A DNA stretch of 64,000 nucleotides from a virus: positions 1 through 64,000 of the IMG/VR virus record IMGVR_UViG_3300032050_000093. One strand, written 5' to 3'. Made by a program: the position numbers and the translations under genes. Every line of letters begins with the position of its first letter. The first letter of the stretch is position 1. Shown here one piece after another: positions 22,601-30,774 of this stretch. The notes beneath the pieces are model-generated. The model made no database searches. It was not told where the DNA came from and saw only the letters and a list, made by a program, of their open reading frames with translations.

Positions 22601-23533
22601 TTTTCTACCTGGTCTTAACTTCATTTGATATCTAAGATCCATTATTCTAGGATATATTTCATCAGGATTCTTATGAAAATATTCTTTCTCTTTAAATTTA
22701 GGACTATTAGGTGTTTTTGTTTTAAAATAATTAATATAATACTCATCTAAAGGTGTGGCATGACTAATTTCATGAACTGCGGTTTGTTTTCTTTGTTTTT
22801 CATTACGATCCCATCTTTCATTTAAAGCTATGATTGAATCTTTAGGAACATGAAATCCTGCTGTAGTTTTTTTTAGGTTTTCATAAGAAATATCTGTACC
22901 ATCATTTAAAGTTTTTAGAAAATCCCATTTTTTCTTAAAATTATCTTTCCAAATATCTTCAGCAATTTTTTCATTCTTATCTTGTTCATGAGTTCTCCAA
23001 TCCCAATAATTTTTAAACAACTTTTGATTTAATGCTTCTGTCATTGGTTTATCAAAAAATTTTTGATTTTTTAATTTTGCTTTAGTTATTGGATTATTAT
23101 ACCAATTCATCATAAATTCGTAAGGAGACCCCCATGTTTCATCTTTTCTAAGTTGCAAATACTTTTTAATATCTAAATCATTTGCTGGTCCAATAGGAAT
23201 TGGAACAAGTGGTTTTTTTACATATGTGTTATCTATTCCCAAACCATTTTGAGCCTTTACTAAAGGATACTCATCTACATATTCTGAACCAGGAAAAGAA
23301 TAGTCTTGTCCTGGGTACATCATTTGTTCTTGACCACTACTACCTACACCTTTTACAGGATAGGGAACACCCTGCATTGTTATTCTATTAGAAGGAATAC
23401 GCGTCACTTGTCCTGGAAATTTCCATTGACCCATAGGATCTAATATCTTATCTTTTCCAAAAGGATTTGGAGAAGTCTTTTTTTGTTTAGACTCCTCCAC
23501 CATTTGTTTAAATAGTTTTTTATTATAACTCAT
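19688..23533 (-). CDS. Large cargo protein with zincin domain and shared modules, 1281 aa
   Basis: Probable virion cargo/ejection protein. TAVHEISHATP gives a zincin HExxH at 254-258, and NPDEI (E292) is a plausible third ligand with typical spacing. Q/N-G-G-type motifs recur: VKAQNG (about 92), IKAQNG, KNGGD, YDEGGS, FQNGGE and a C-terminal KKNGGE. Two are close to WLN(R/K)Y sequences. The segment encoded at about 21215-21365 matches the C-terminus of the 1219-aa protein (DGT..LR.DS.EYY.L.QS.AID..SFN). The C-terminal 350 residues look globular, but I cannot assign them. The start overlaps the stop of the muzzle gene (ATGA), implying translational coupling. Confidence 0.8.
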   Translation of the reverse strand: MSYNKKLFKQMVEESKQKKTSPNPFGKDKILDPMGQWKFPGQVTRIPSNRITMQGVPYPVKGVGSSGQEQMMYPGQDYSFPGSEYVDEYPLVKAQNGLGIDNTYVKKPLVPIPIGPANDLDIKKYLQLRKDETWGSPYEFMMNWYNNPITKAKLKNQKFFDKPMTEALNQKLFKNYWDWRTHEQDKNEKIAEDIWKDNFKKKWDFLKTLNDGTDISYENLKKTTAGFHVPKDSIIALNERWDRNEKQRKQTAVHEISHATPLDEYYINYFKTKTPNSPKFKEKEYFHKNPDEIYPRIMDLRYQMKLRPGRKVTPEMLEDYNNDSDYDLKNYYSPKELAEIMNEIAYNPKKQLIKAQNGLNFLRKEDPEMIFEHLYNTPLTKEETNKFNKWVKEESSKQGRNILMDKGAYDVQGFWKSGDWKRRDSDGHGTDTWKKPNHPTFSNQSKYHGINGFYGGNWTKDGGYQPSKQTMSLYDENYYKWMFGSEPNRREHLDLSRYKSGVNKSSILYYKNGGDISIPNLEETSWLNRYDEGGSTTAETTRPPIYTDDPNDPRLKAYNDSSYNDDRAKSFIKLMSTADKIPIEQFIKNKEALHKKYNKGVASNIEPIGHVQHAHGPKLPIYKKPVQPYIFQEQPQLKMVGNERRDIAPSFNTRISSPNIHSIARPDNKYMVSYTDEEGVGREEYFPTPELADQYMNWRRDNDMFYGTGMSRRGVFQNGGENDGVQRIKIKNNDGTYSYLRSDSKEYYDLVQSGAIDESSFNQKDTAFSLKQKPKKVTQQPITKKQEGPSFLDNLTSNFSNLYSKFRTAINEAPLDARGITIASGFSGVRPSKTTTPNTAKTNTTSKKTSVQPSSNGSIGFGLSPTPKINIQNAGLNVLGNKIKDSYNTFTKNISNKYNTFTKDVSDKYNEALEIAEGIPSQIERYIEMIQPESKEAITGKAKIQHQKQEVKKGDNVIKRDVLPYGFTILKDENGKPKIVRDVSSTNPKDSLAEFIHVFNNDVGADYIVGHKVKEVTDAGAKSKFDNVHAVAHFLKDSDILPGQKITPKTWRVGKGLKFYDFKTNTPGKTISTTGFDDPEWYRMLYKQSGDDPNRYRIRFVKNKNLTEKDKKEYQTDFTSNAYHKFSDIDWDGKGESTKYFAKSNWVPTKLRDNEGKIIHTHIPYKDKNSFSRFSGGTITYLFKDPVTGEDTGVTVTGSVNTMKKLGKDIIKMYGIKPEDLNFTYQDMGSYSAKPKARDGVLDYNQWIKYNTYNRGFSGAPLMIPIKKNGGETNNWLNKYN

Positions 23534-26500
23534 CGAGGACTATTTAAATGTTTCTGATTAGATATTTTAAATAACATATTATTACTACCACTAACTGTTT
23601 TTCTCAAGAATACACGATTAACATTATGTCTAAACTTCTTTCTTTCTAAAATAGGTTTATTATAATTTACATATGCTGGATTTATATTATATTCATATCC
23701 ATTTAAATCCGTAATAAACATTGGAACATTAATATTATTAAACTCACCTCTATCTTTGGTAATATCCCAGAATTGATTAAATCTATATTTATTTTCTTCT
23801 TTAGAATAAAATATATCAATGGATGATGCGTTGATTGTAGGTTGCTTAATTACGTCTAAAGGATTTGTCTTAGATTTAACTTTTAACTTTAACACTCCAG
23901 ATATTTGTTCTGAATTGTAAATTATAGCTTCGTCAAAGTTTTCATCTAATACATGAAACTTATCATAACAGTTATTATGATATTTATAAGTTTCTAATAA
24001 ATATTCTATATTTCTTAAAGAATTTACAGTTTGTCCTGTAGCAGATACAAATTCAATTTCAAAAGGATAATCTGTATTATAAAAATTACAATAACTATCA
24101 CATCTAATATTGTGTTTCCAAATACTATCACCTTTGATTGTTGAAAAATGTAATCTACTTGGAATATAAAAACTTGGTATCCAATCGTGAAAACTCACCC
24201 ATTGTTTACTTTTTGGATCATAACTTGCAGTCCAGTTTATAGGTTCAAAATGTTGAGTGTCTGTTAATTGAATTACAGAGTTATTAAAATAAAACTTATC
24301 CTCATCTCTATCGTATTTATATGTACCAGCACTTGGGTTTTTTAATTTATAATCTTTTTTACTAACATAGAATAATTCAAATGTGTTATCATAAGATGTA
24401 ATTACACCTATTCCAACTACAGGATTATCATAATGTTTATATTCAGGAAATGAGCTTAATAGTTGAGATGGTAAGTTTTTAGAAAACCACATTTTCAATC
24501 CACTAGCTCTTGTTATTTCATCAATTCCTTGAGAATACAAAAATATTTTACCTTGATTTTGACTCACCCAGAATACGCCATGTAATGAACTTATAACAGA
24601 AAGTCTATTTTGACATGATCCATACTCCAACGCATCTTCCGTTCTTAAAACATTTTGCAATGTATTTTTAAATAAATCACCTGTACCAACTGTAATAACA
24701 GTTCCTGTATCAGTCATATTAAGTTGCTCTTGTCCTGTAAACATTACAGGACTTTGACCATTCATTAAAAACAAGACACCTGTTTTATTTATAGGTTTTA
24801 AAGAAGCAATTGTAGTTTCAAAATCTTTATTATTATTTGGTAAATATATTCTCCAACCATCTTGTTTTTTTCTATCTATTGATGGGGCATCTTCATCTGA
24901 TGGAAAAGAATATATTAATCTATTAGGTGTATATTTAAAACAACTCGCAGCATCTTGAGGATCGTATGATCTATCAAACATATTTCCCCAGGTTACACTA
25001 CTACCAGGAAGTTTAGAAATACTTAATGAATAATCATATTTATAATAGTTAGCATTTTTAATAAGATCACTTCTAAACATTGTTACAATATCCGTATATC
25101 CATATGGATCATAATGCCTTTTTCCAAATTCATCTTCCCAATCTCTAAGGGCGCAGTTTACTTCTGATTCTACAAAAAAATCTCTTACACCTGAATTAAA
25201 TAAATAAAAAAATCCTCTCTTTACAAAAAAGAAACCCCCACCTCCTGTAAGTGCTGCAGAAGCATCAGCATTATCATTACAATCTAATACTCTATAATCA
25301 CTTGGAGATTTAGTAAGACCAAAAAATCCAAAATTCTTTTTCATTTCATTATTTACCCAAAATCTTGGCCATGGAATATTTACATAACTGGTATAATCAA
25401 TTTTTGTATCATCAGGTTCGCCAAATAACCACCAATCAAAAAACATCATTGAATTTTTTTCTGTAAATCTTGTTATATAACAATCACCTCCAAATAAAAT
25501 TGGACTTGTGATTGATGTAGAAGTAGGAGATATTACAGTTAAACAATTAGATGTAATTGGAATTTGCTTAATTGACCAAAGTTGGCCATATTGATTTGGT
25601 ATTGGAATTTTTAAAGCACCATAATAAGAAGCTATAGTTCTACCAACGGTTGTATTTGGATCAGGGCAACCACAATTTCCTGCAACAACTTTACTATCAT
25701 CTGTTGTAGTTGTCCCATTTAATTGTTTATTTAATTTTAATGCTACAAACTGACTTCTATTAATATTATTAACTTGATATGAAGGTGTAAACTGTTGTAT
25801 ATGAGGAAATATATAATTTGCTTCGTCAATTCTTCTTCGTGTCTGATTTGCTTGCAATCCTTTTTGTGCACCATTATAAAATCCATAAGATATATACTGA
25901 CGAGCATATTGAACTTCTGGAATCAAATACATGATAACATCCATTAATTTTTCTGCTCTAGCATCTGCTAGTTGAAGTTGAAGTGTTGTTATTGCAACAA
26001 CTTGTCCAATATATGCTGCCATTAAAACACCATATTGAAGGAGACTCCAAGCTTGCGAAGCTAACATATTAATAGAACCTGAAGCTTCACCACCTGCAGC
26101 TCCAGCCGATGGCATATCGGGTTTTTCCATACCACCATATGAAAAAACTATAGGTAATCCTTCTGTTCCTGAAAAATCAATAACTGGTGCTTTTGATGCA
26201 CCACCAAATGCTCCACCGATTGCTTGACCTACTGTGGTAACACTATCAACTAATTGAACAATTCCAACAAGTACTCCTGTAAAATCACTTGATATTTTAA
26301 ATCTTGGATGTTTTAATGGAATAACATATCTTCCAAATGATGTTCCTGTATATTCTGTATATAGTTTTAGTTGATTACTTGAAAGATATGGATTACTAAA
26401 TGTAACATCTGGACCATGAAAAGAAAAAAAATCTTTTTTAACTCCAGTCATAGATGATGGTGCAGTAACTCCTCCATTATTAGGTCCTTGTGAAGATGCT

Positions 26501-28233
26501 GTTAAATATTCATCTGGTCTATTGTCATTATATGGATAGTTTTGAAATAATCCTTTTACTGTACTACCTGGTATGTTATATTCAAACATGTTGTTTATAA
26601 TACCCTTACCCAGAATTGTTTTATTACCTTCGCGAGAACCTCTTAGTATTTCATATCCTACAATTGATTGAACAGGTTGTCCATTTTCATCTAAAGGTGG
26701 TGTTATGCCTTCAAATTTTACACCTAATAAAACAATTTTAGTACCTCCATTTCTATGTGTAGCTAATAATGGATCTACAGTTTCATCGGGCATTTTATGG
26801 TGTCTAATTTTTTGACCACACAAATTACCCCACACTGTATTATTATTATCAGGATAAAACTCTGTTTCAGATTCCCAATAACCCATTAATCCTTCAGCAA
26901 TTGGAATACCACCATCTGGTAATGCTGGTATAGAAAGTGGAGAAGCAGTAGGTGCTGTATTAAATACCTGCCACTTTTTCATTTGTGTTGTTTCAAAAAC
27001 ATCATCTCCAGAAACAGGAGTTAAATCTCCAGCATTTGAAGCACGTCCAGGTATGTGATAAGATTCAGTTCTTTCTCCCGTATTGTGTATAAATCTAATA
27101 AAAAATGCATATTGTTCATCACGCATATATCCTGCATTATTACCTCCTTTTACATAATAATCTTCAGGATATTCAACAGCCACCCATTTAGCTACTATAT
27201 TATTTGCTTGTGGCTGATAATTAAATTTATATTTAGAATATGTACCACATCTTAATAAGTAGTTATTTAATTGAAAAGTAAAATCTGTTTTTTCAATAGG
27301 TTCATTTCTAACAGGTAGTAATTCTAAGGGTATAGTGGTAAACTCAGGATCCCATCTATCTAAGTAAATTATTCCCTGAGATGTAGAATAATATCCTATA
27401 CGTTTAGCGTATGTTTTTAAATTTATTGTTGCAAGTACAACAAGTTCAAATTCTTCAAATATGTTTTTATCTATTTGATTAATTTTGATTTCTATTGAAG
27501 ATGCGTTACCTTGATGATTAAACAAAGGTTGCACTTCAGTTAAACCAAGATAGTCTGTAACTTTAACTTGATTTATAGTGTAAGCTAAACACACTTGATA
27601 TGATCCATTAGGTAATGATCCTGCAATTTTTCCTTTTTCAACAGCTATACATGGGGTAACAATTGCTGGAGCAATTTTAATTTTTTCACAATTTAAATCA
27701 TCAATAATTGGAGTACAAATATTACACCCATTTACTACATTACAATTTTCTTTCCATGGAACTTCCGTTATATTTAAATATCTAGAAGGATTTAAACCAT
27801 CATCCCAATATATAACATCTTCACAATCATACCTTTGTTTATAAGCACCAGTAATTAAATTTGTTCTTTTAAAATTTAAACACTTGCTTCTAACAACTTT
27901 TTTATAACTACACTCTGATTGATCAAACACCCCGATTTCTGAATCAACATCATCAGTGGTAAAAATTGCCCATTTATCATCGTATAAATAAATAGCACCA
28001 ATAACCGTAAATGGAAATTTATAACAAAATAAATTAGAAGGTTCGTTGCCAATAACTCCTATTTGACCATCGTGTGTGTTATTAATAGCATTACGAGCGT
28101 GAGTATATAATCCTTCTCCAACAAATGTTTCATTAAAATCTTTTACCAATCCTTTTTGAAAAGTATTAGTTTTAATTCCACTGCTGTTTGAATTTAGATT
28201 AGCAGAACTTTTATTATCTTGTTCTTCAGCCAT
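23530..28233 (-). CDS. Tail muzzle/stabilisation protein, P22 gp10-like (crAss-like), 1567 aa
   Basis: Likely the large distal tail 'muzzle/stabilisation' protein of crAss-like podoviruses. The N-terminal signature GLVKDFNETFVGEGLYTHAR, then NAINN...GQIGVIGNEPSN (about 29-68), is the pattern I associate with this family. The long beta-rich, Trp/Tyr-rich remainder fits a propeller-like tail protein. A central insertion contains two hydrophobic stretches (about 650-665 and 735-760), unusual for a soluble tail protein and possibly membrane-active. It lies downstream of two ring-type proteins and a small zincin and upstream of the cargo genes, as expected. It overlaps both neighbours by a few bases. 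The name is by analogy to known crAss-like virion maps. No alignment was run. Confidence 0.8.
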   Translation of the reverse strand: MAEEQDNKSSANLNSNSSGIKTNTFQKGLVKDFNETFVGEGLYTHARNAINNTHDGQIGVIGNEPSNLFCYKFPFTVIGAIYLYDDKWAIFTTDDVDSEIGVFDQSECSYKKVVRSKCLNFKRTNLITGAYKQRYDCEDVIYWDDGLNPSRYLNITEVPWKENCNVVNGCNICTPIIDDLNCEKIKIAPAIVTPCIAVEKGKIAGSLPNGSYQVCLAYTINQVKVTDYLGLTEVQPLFNHQGNASSIEIKINQIDKNIFEEFELVVLATINLKTYAKRIGYYSTSQGIIYLDRWDPEFTTIPLELLPVRNEPIEKTDFTFQLNNYLLRCGTYSKYKFNYQPQANNIVAKWVAVEYPEDYYVKGGNNAGYMRDEQYAFFIRFIHNTGERTESYHIPGRASNAGDLTPVSGDDVFETTQMKKWQVFNTAPTASPLSIPALPDGGIPIAEGLMGYWESETEFYPDNNNTVWGNLCGQKIRHHKMPDETVDPLLATHRNGGTKIVLLGVKFEGITPPLDENGQPVQSIVGYEILRGSREGNKTILGKGIINNMFEYNIPGSTVKGLFQNYPYNDNRPDEYLTASSQGPNNGGVTAPSSMTGVKKDFFSFHGPDVTFSNPYLSSNQLKLYTEYTGTSFGRYVIPLKHPRFKISSDFTGVLVGIVQLVDSVTTVGQAIGGAFGGASKAPVIDFSGTEGLPIVFSYGGMEKPDMPSAGAAGGEASGSINMLASQAWSLLQYGVLMAAYIGQVVAITTLQLQLADARAEKLMDVIMYLIPEVQYARQYISYGFYNGAQKGLQANQTRRRIDEANYIFPHIQQFTPSYQVNNINRSQFVALKLNKQLNGTTTTDDSKVVAGNCGCPDPNTTVGRTIASYYGALKIPIPNQYGQLWSIKQIPITSNCLTVISPTSTSITSPILFGGDCYITRFTEKNSMMFFDWWLFGEPDDTKIDYTSYVNIPWPRFWVNNEMKKNFGFFGLTKSPSDYRVLDCNDNADASAALTGGGGFFFVKRGFFYLFNSGVRDFFVESEVNCALRDWEDEFGKRHYDPYGYTDIVTMFRSDLIKNANYYKYDYSLSISKLPGSSVTWGNMFDRSYDPQDAASCFKYTPNRLIYSFPSDEDAPSIDRKKQDGWRIYLPNNNKDFETTIASLKPINKTGVLFLMNGQSPVMFTGQEQLNMTDTGTVITVGTGDLFKNTLQNVLRTEDALEYGSCQNRLSVISSLHGVFWVSQNQGKIFLYSQGIDEITRASGLKMWFSKNLPSQLLSSFPEYKHYDNPVVGIGVITSYDNTFELFYVSKKDYKLKNPSAGTYKYDRDEDKFYFNNSVIQLTDTQHFEPINWTASYDPKSKQWVSFHDWIPSFYIPSRLHFSTIKGDSIWKHNIRCDSYCNFYNTDYPFEIEFVSATGQTVNSLRNIEYLLETYKYHNNCYDKFHVLDENFDEAIIYNSEQISGVLKLKVKSKTNPLDVIKQPTINASSIDIFYSKEENKYRFNQFWDITKDRGEFNNINVPMFITDLNGYEYNINPAYVNYNKPILERKKFRHNVNRVFLRKTVSGSNNMLFKISNQKHLNSPR

Positions 28234-28585
28234 TTACAATTTCAATTTTTTTATTTTTAAGGAATTTGTATATATCTCCTGTAATATGACCAATTAACCA
28301 TGCTTGAGCTTCTTCGTCATTAATGTCTCTATCTTCTGTTATTTTCATAACTGCATGAAATACTTCATGAGCTATTGTATTATGAGTGAGATATTTAATA
28401 TCTATAAAGAGCATGTATTTATCAATATCTGGTGTAAATAAAACTCCTTCTGCACTTTCTTCAAATGTTTCATCTACTTTATATTTTTTATACACCTTAT
28501 TTATTTCAGCATTTAACTGATCTAAAACATAAAATTGAAGCTCGCAATTATATGTTGGTAGCTTAATCTTTAATGTTTGTTTCAT
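28226..28585 (-). CDS. Small zincin metallopeptidase-like protein, 119 aa
   Basis: A compact single-domain protein with a clear zinc motif. TIAHEVFHAVM gives H73-E74-x-x-H77, and the acidic helix NDEEAQAW (E91/E92) is the likely third ligand, in the pattern seen in ImmA/IrrE-like and other phage zincins. There is no signal peptide, so it would act in the host cytoplasm or in the virion. It is sandwiched between ring-type and muzzle genes and overlaps the muzzle start by 8 bp, so co-production and a role in tail maturation or assembly are plausible. Function is inferred from the motif and location. Confidence 0.8.
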   Translation of the reverse strand: MKQTLKIKLPTYNCELQFYVLDQLNAEINKVYKKYKVDETFEESAEGVLFTPDIDKYMLFIDIKYLTHNTIAHEVFHAVMKITEDRDINDEEAQAWLIGHITGDIYKFLKNKKIEIVNG

Positions 28586-28587
28586 AA

Positions 28588-29445
28588 TTAAAGCCCTCCG
28601 TATGATTTAAACATATCGTAGTACTTATAGTATTGTGCTTTTCTATTAGTTTCCCAAAGCTGTAACATTTCTGTAAAGTTTGGAGTATTTACAACAGATA
28701 AAGCATTGTTTCTTGCTGATCTAAGTCTTTGTTCAATTAATTGTAATTTAGCAGTTACTTCTTCACCATTGATAAATAAGTTTTCTAAAATACGTTGTTT
28801 AATTGCATATTCATAATATTCATTTACAAATGGCTGATCTAATACTAATAAATTTCCTTTATCATCTTCAAGCGCTCCTTGATAAGATATTAACATCCTA
28901 CCACTATTAATATTAGTATATATATAATTATTTTTAATATATATTGTTGGGAAACTGTTATCCATAGCATCGCACATGCTACTTGTTGCAACAACCTTTA
29001 CATCTAAAAATTGTTTATATATTCTTACTTCTTGCTTGCGTTTTTCAATAACTTGTACATATATTTTCTCACCATTCTGACATTCTTGTACATAAGTTGC
29101 TTCACATTCACATTCTTTATTACAACCACATTTAGGGCAATCTTCCATTATAACATTTTCAGTATGTCTTCCATGTAAAACAGGATCTCGAAGTTCAAAC
29201 TCACCACAAAGTTTTGCATAGTTTAATACATAAAAATCATCAGGTAATTTTGCTTTTTTATTTTCAATATCAATAACCTTATCTTTTGTTTCATGGATTC
29301 TCAATCCTAAATCGTAGCTAACCCGTTGAGTTACTTTAATTAATTGAGCAGGATCAATTAAACCTTCAGTGTTATATATTGTAAAGTCAGTTATTACCTC
29401 AGCTAATAACTGATCAAATGTTCTATATTTTAATTCTGTTTTCAT
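28588..29445 (-). CDS. Ring/tail-connector type structural protein with Cys cluster, 285 aa
   Basis: Resembles crAss-like ring/tail-tubular structural proteins in size, place and N-terminal pattern (short helices, then a region such as YDLGLRIHETKDKV followed by KLPDDFYVLNYAKLCG). A Cys-rich insertion at about 105-125 (CPKCGCNKECECEATYVQEC) looks like a small zinc or disulfide knuckle and is unusual for such a connector. The C-terminal half is helical and ends at a Gly-Gly-Leu. It forms a tight unit with the 224-aa gene upstream (4-bp gap) and the zincin downstream (2-bp gap). Assignment is from context and appearance, not from a search. Confidence 0.6.
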   Translation of the reverse strand: MKTELKYRTFDQLLAEVITDFTIYNTEGLIDPAQLIKVTQRVSYDLGLRIHETKDKVIDIENKKAKLPDDFYVLNYAKLCGEFELRDPVLHGRHTENVIMEDCPKCGCNKECECEATYVQECQNGEKIYVQVIEKRKQEVRIYKQFLDVKVVATSSMCDAMDNSFPTIYIKNNYIYTNINSGRMLISYQGALEDDKGNLLVLDQPFVNEYYEYAIKQRILENLFINGEEVTAKLQLIEQRLRSARNNALSVVNTPNFTEMLQLWETNRKAQYYKYYDMFKSYGGL

Positions 29446-29449
29446 AGAA

Positions 29450-30124
29450 TTAGCGTGTTAAACTTATTTTATCATTATCACTATCTGGAGGTATTTGAAT
29501 TGTACCAGCTAAATCTTTAAATACTTGCGACTCAATTTCACCTAATAAATAATCAGGAACATTAAAAGATTGATCTTGTCTTTGAACACATGAATCTTTT
29601 TCACATGTCCAAAAACTAACATCATCTTCAAATATTCCTTCAATTCTTACAGCATCCCAATCTAAATCTGGAAAATATAAATAGTCATTTAAATACCAAA
29701 AATACTTTCTTGTATTATATTTTGTATTTTTTGATTTTGAACTATATACATAAGTTGATGGAATAACAGGTTGTAATATTTGAGACCCATCTAAAGATGT
29801 AACATTTCTAATAAGGGGTCCCCAATATCCTTGTAAAAATATAGGAAGTTTATCTTTTGTTCTTTTTATTTTACAATTTGAACGTATGCCTGTACATTGA
29901 GCTTCAACCTTATCTACTTCAATTAATTCAACATAATCAAGTGTTTGAATAACACTTGCAAAAGATAATAGTTTACTTTTAGAATCTTCTCTTCTCATCA
30001 ACCATTTTGCATGTTTTATTACAAAACTGTATATAACACGATCAGTTAATAAAGCGTCTTGTCTAGACGCTTTCACTTGAGTACGGATTCTGGAGCATAC
30101 ATCTCCTATTGTATTTTTAGCCAT
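29450..30124 (-). CDS. Ring/head-tail connector-like protein, 224 aa
   Basis: Likely a ring-type tail structural protein. The N-terminus (GDVCSRIRTQVKASRQDALLTDRVIY) is helical, as in the tail-tubular/ring proteins of crAss-like phages. A beta-rich centre with several aromatic residues follows. Cys residues occur in pairs at both ends of the centre. It is immediately adjacent to the 194-aa HU/IHF-like gene (1-bp gap) and the 285-aa ring-type gene (4-bp gap), and both precede the muzzle gene. I cannot assign which ring it forms. Confidence 0.55.
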   Translation of the reverse strand: MAKNTIGDVCSRIRTQVKASRQDALLTDRVIYSFVIKHAKWLMRREDSKSKLLSFASVIQTLDYVELIEVDKVEAQCTGIRSNCKIKRTKDKLPIFLQGYWGPLIRNVTSLDGSQILQPVIPSTYVYSSKSKNTKYNTRKYFWYLNDYLYFPDLDWDAVRIEGIFEDDVSFWTCEKDSCVQRQDQSFNVPDYLLGEIESQVFKDLAGTIQIPPDSDNDKISLTR

Positions 30125-30125
30125 T

Positions 30126-30710
30126 TTAATCTAAATTAAATTCATCATATGTATCAAGAAGATTTTTGGTTTCTTTTTGTTTATATTGAATATAACTTTG
30201 TTTTCTAAATACCCTACTCACTTTTACCATATTATCCACCATAATGTATTTTTTCCATTCTTTTGGGTAGGTTTGTCCTACTTCTCTTTTAAAATTTCTG
30301 ACACCTGTAAAACCCCAAAGCTCATGATTTCTAAATTTATATTTACCTTCATAGTTAGTATAAAATATTTTGGCAGTGTATTGATCTGATTCCCAATTTT
30401 GATTTTGTAATTTTACACCGTAAATTTTTGATTTATTAAAATCTACGTTACTCTTTTTGCGAGGACAAGATCCAATAAAAATATATCCTAATTGTTCTGG
30501 AAGCTCCACTCCATTTCTATCTTCAATAACAGATTTCCATATCATTTCATTAAATGTCGAAATTACTTCTTTGAATTTTTCTAGACAAATAGTTTCAACA
30601 TGTGGATTTTCATTTAAAAACTTAGTATAAGTTTCAAAGTTTGTTAAATTCAATCTTTTTGATCTATACCTAGGAGCTTTTAAATCTGGTTTTTTATATT
30701 TTTTCGACAC
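30126..30710 (-). CDS. Basic protein with a possible HU/IHF-like domain, 194 aa, GTG start
   Basis: Highly basic N-terminus (KKYKKPDLKAPRYRSKR), then a helix-helix-beta pattern (FKEVISTFNEMIWKSVIEDRNG, then VELPEQLGYIFIG). That pattern recalls the core of HU/IHF proteins, where a helix is followed by a V-x-L-x-x-x-G strand. crAss-like phages are known to encode an IHF-like gene near their tail genes, so it could bind DNA in the host or virion. The evidence is a pattern match only. GTG (30710-30708) is the best start because an in-frame TAG lies just upstream and no early ATG exists. Confidence 0.5.
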   Translation of the reverse strand: MSKKYKKPDLKAPRYRSKRLNLTNFETYTKFLNENPHVETICLEKFKEVISTFNEMIWKSVIEDRNGVELPEQLGYIFIGSCPRKKSNVDFNKSKIYGVKLQNQNWESDQYTAKIFYTNYEGKYKFRNHELWGFTGVRNFKREVGQTYPKEWKKYIMVDNMVKVSRVFRKQSYIQYKQKETKNLLDTYDEFNLD

Positions 30711-30757
30711 TATATTCTACATTATTAATTTACAAAAAACTTTGAATATTTTAAAAT

Positions 30758-30774
30758 TAAACTTTAGAAGTTTA
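30758..30774 (-). terminator. Hairpin overlapping the end of the phosphoesterase gene
   Basis: TAAACTT-TAG-AAGTTTA is a perfect 7-bp stem with a 3-nt loop that overlaps the stop codon of the phosphoesterase gene. In the transcribed direction it is followed by a T-rich run (TTTAATTTTAAAATATT). It may be a weak terminator before the ring/muzzle operon. Confidence 0.4.

Noticed and set aside
28226-28585. Toxin-antitoxin or ImmA regulator
   Set aside because: HExxH alone resembles ImmA, but there is no adjacent repressor and the gene overlaps a tail gene; a virion role fits better.
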